Origin: Stentor coeruleus
Taxonomy: Eukaryota > Ciliophora > Heterotrichea > Heterotrichida > Stentoridae
Reading direction: 5' to 3'
Length of the DNA stretch: 64,000 nucleotides
Assembly: GCA_001970955.1 (NCBI GenBank)
Contig: MPUH01000091.1
Location: 1 to 64,000, forward strand
Shown here: positions 63,268 through 64,000 of the stretch, piece by piece
How the letters are laid out: each line of letters opens with the position of its first letter
Numbering within the stretch: the stretch's first letter is position 1
Translations under genes and position numbers: made by a program
The notes under the pieces: model-generated
Seen by the model: only the letters and a program-made list of their open reading frames with translations
What the model was told of the DNA's origin: nothing
Database searches by the model: none

Positions 63268-64000
63268 CTATAAAGGAAAGCTATGGAACTTAAAAACATC
63301 TTCAACATCTTTCATAACCTTCAAAGCTAATTCATCCTTATAAGGCAAAGTAACAACTTGTATACCATAAGGAAGACCTTCACTATCTTCCATAGCAACT
63401 TTACTACATTCAGTAAAAGCATCATGATAACTATCCTCATAAAAAGCTTCATTTTTTTTAACAAGACCAACAGGTACATTTCCACTAGGGAATCTTACAA
63501 CATTCCATATAGAACAAAATATTAATGATATAAGAATATCTGATTTCCCATGCTCAGGTGCTACAACACCTACAGCAGGACATATAAGAGCATCAAGTCC
63601 AGCAGATTCCCAAGCATGAATTGTTTCATCAATTTGCCTTATAAGCCTTCTAAATAATGTGACATAGTCTTCAGCGGAAATATTAATATCAGTTTGTAAA
63701 ATATCAACAACACGATTCCACCCAATCTTCCTCATTAAGGCAAAAATCATAGAAAATAGGTAAGGATGGTCACACATAAAAATAGGCACTTTATAATAAT
63801 CTTCAGGATCTTCACCCTGCATAGCATCAAGCATAGGTATATTCCCACAAGTATTAAGCAATCTGAAAAATGTAATAAAAATCTCTTTGCAGTTCGGTAC
63901 ATCAAACTTAACAATCTCATATTTATCCCTTAACCTCTCACAGCATTTATCAATAGCTCCAACATAGCATTCAGCAGCCTTATATATCCCACTATCATAA
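63268..64000 (-). CDS. FAAH-type amidase, C-terminal part, runs off the window
   Basis: The frame is open from 64000 to the stop at 63268, so the N-terminus with the catalytic Ser-Ser-Lys region lies to the right of the window. Visible is the C-terminal part of the amidase-signature fold: AGLDALICPAVGVVAPEHG, SIWNVVRFPSGNVPVGL and GLPYGIQVVTLPYKDELAL, the usual wall of the substrate channel and the final helix. In FAAH-like enzymes these follow the amidase signature and the enzyme cuts fatty-acid amides at a membrane. Substrate cannot be judged from this fragment. Confidence 0.9.
   Translation of the reverse strand, partial: YDSGIYKAAECYVGAIDKCCERLRDKYEIVKFDVPNCKEIFITFFRLLNTCGNIPMLDAMQGEDPEDYYKVPIFMCDHPYLFSMIFALMRKIGWNRVVDILQTDINISAEDYVTLFRRLIRQIDETIHAWESAGLDALICPAVGVVAPEHGKSDILISLIFCSIWNVVRFPSGNVPVGLVKKNEAFYEDSYHDAFTECSKVAMEDSEGLPYGIQVVTLPYKDELALKVMKDVEDVFKFHSFPL

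Noticed and set aside
1-64000. Non-standard code (UGA as Trp as in Blepharisma, or UAA/UAG as Gln)
   Set aside because: TAA, TAG and TGA each end well-recognised proteins at the right place (TGA in the Pumilio gene, TAG in the gene ending at 6387, TAA in the zinc transporter). Trp is coded by TGG throughout.
1-64000. tRNA genes, rRNA, CRISPR arrays, LTR elements
   Set aside because: I looked for B-box/T-arm sequences, regular spaced repeats and long terminal repeats and saw none; a covariance-model search would be needed to exclude small RNAs.

Overview
The window looks like macronuclear DNA of a heterotrich ciliate, most probably Stentor (S. coeruleus or a close relative). The evidence is a gene-dense, AT-rich layout with intergenic gaps of roughly 40 bp to 2 kb, standard stop codons (TAA, TAG and TGA all end clear proteins), and genes cut only by tiny introns. 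I could place 12 introns of exactly 15 nt that keep frame, two of 16 nt, and one junction that needs 17 nt to stay in frame. Every 15-nt intron starts GTA or GTG, ends AG and has A at position 10. Blepharisma also has 15-nt introns but reads UGA as Trp, which does not fit here.

Layout. 1-6.4 kb: broken DDX3-like helicase, a damaged small gene, a DYRK-like kinase and two uncharacterised proteins. 6.5-16 kb: mostly minus-strand genes (HAD-like/DPY30 protein, granulin, RRM protein, SNF1/MARK-type kinase with UBA-like tail, ankyrin-SAM-SAM protein, disordered protein). 16-24.3 kb: Pumilio protein, ZnT zinc transporter, small hypotheticals, a new 73-aa two-exon gene, a coiled-coil protein. 24.5-31.7 kb: Piwi protein lacking the last slicer residue, proteasome beta-2, C2-like/GAR cytoskeletal protein. 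32-38.4 kb: possible GNAT protein, a 0.7-kb composite minisatellite, a B-box-like coiled-coil protein, a 2-kb gene-poor stretch and an orphan protein. 38.7-51.2 kb: FAN/NSMAF-like BEACH protein, Ras-like GTPase, kelch protein, decayed SHIPPO-repeat gene, p25-alpha/TPPP-like protein, four-EF-hand protein, MOK kinase. 51.2-64 kb: two-membrane-span receptor with a TPR-like region and VWA-like tail, a 1718-aa GH13-GT5-CBM glucan synthase, a MORN protein, and the end of a FAAH-type amidase.

There are no operons; each gene is its own unit, and convergent neighbours can be only 37-72 bp apart. Many products fit a large ciliated cell: MOK, SHIPPO, p25-alpha, MORN, GAR and DPY30-type proteins are typical of cilia or cortex, and three calcium/scaffold/kelch proteins begin with MGxxx myristoylation signals. 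A large-scale pattern runs through the window: on the coding strand the 5' flank of genes is C-over-G and the 3' flank is G-over-C, so intergenic gaps between same-strand genes switch skew midway. Two single-N assembly joins with duplicated flanks, and several one-base frame slips in homopolymers, show that some broken genes may be sequence errors.
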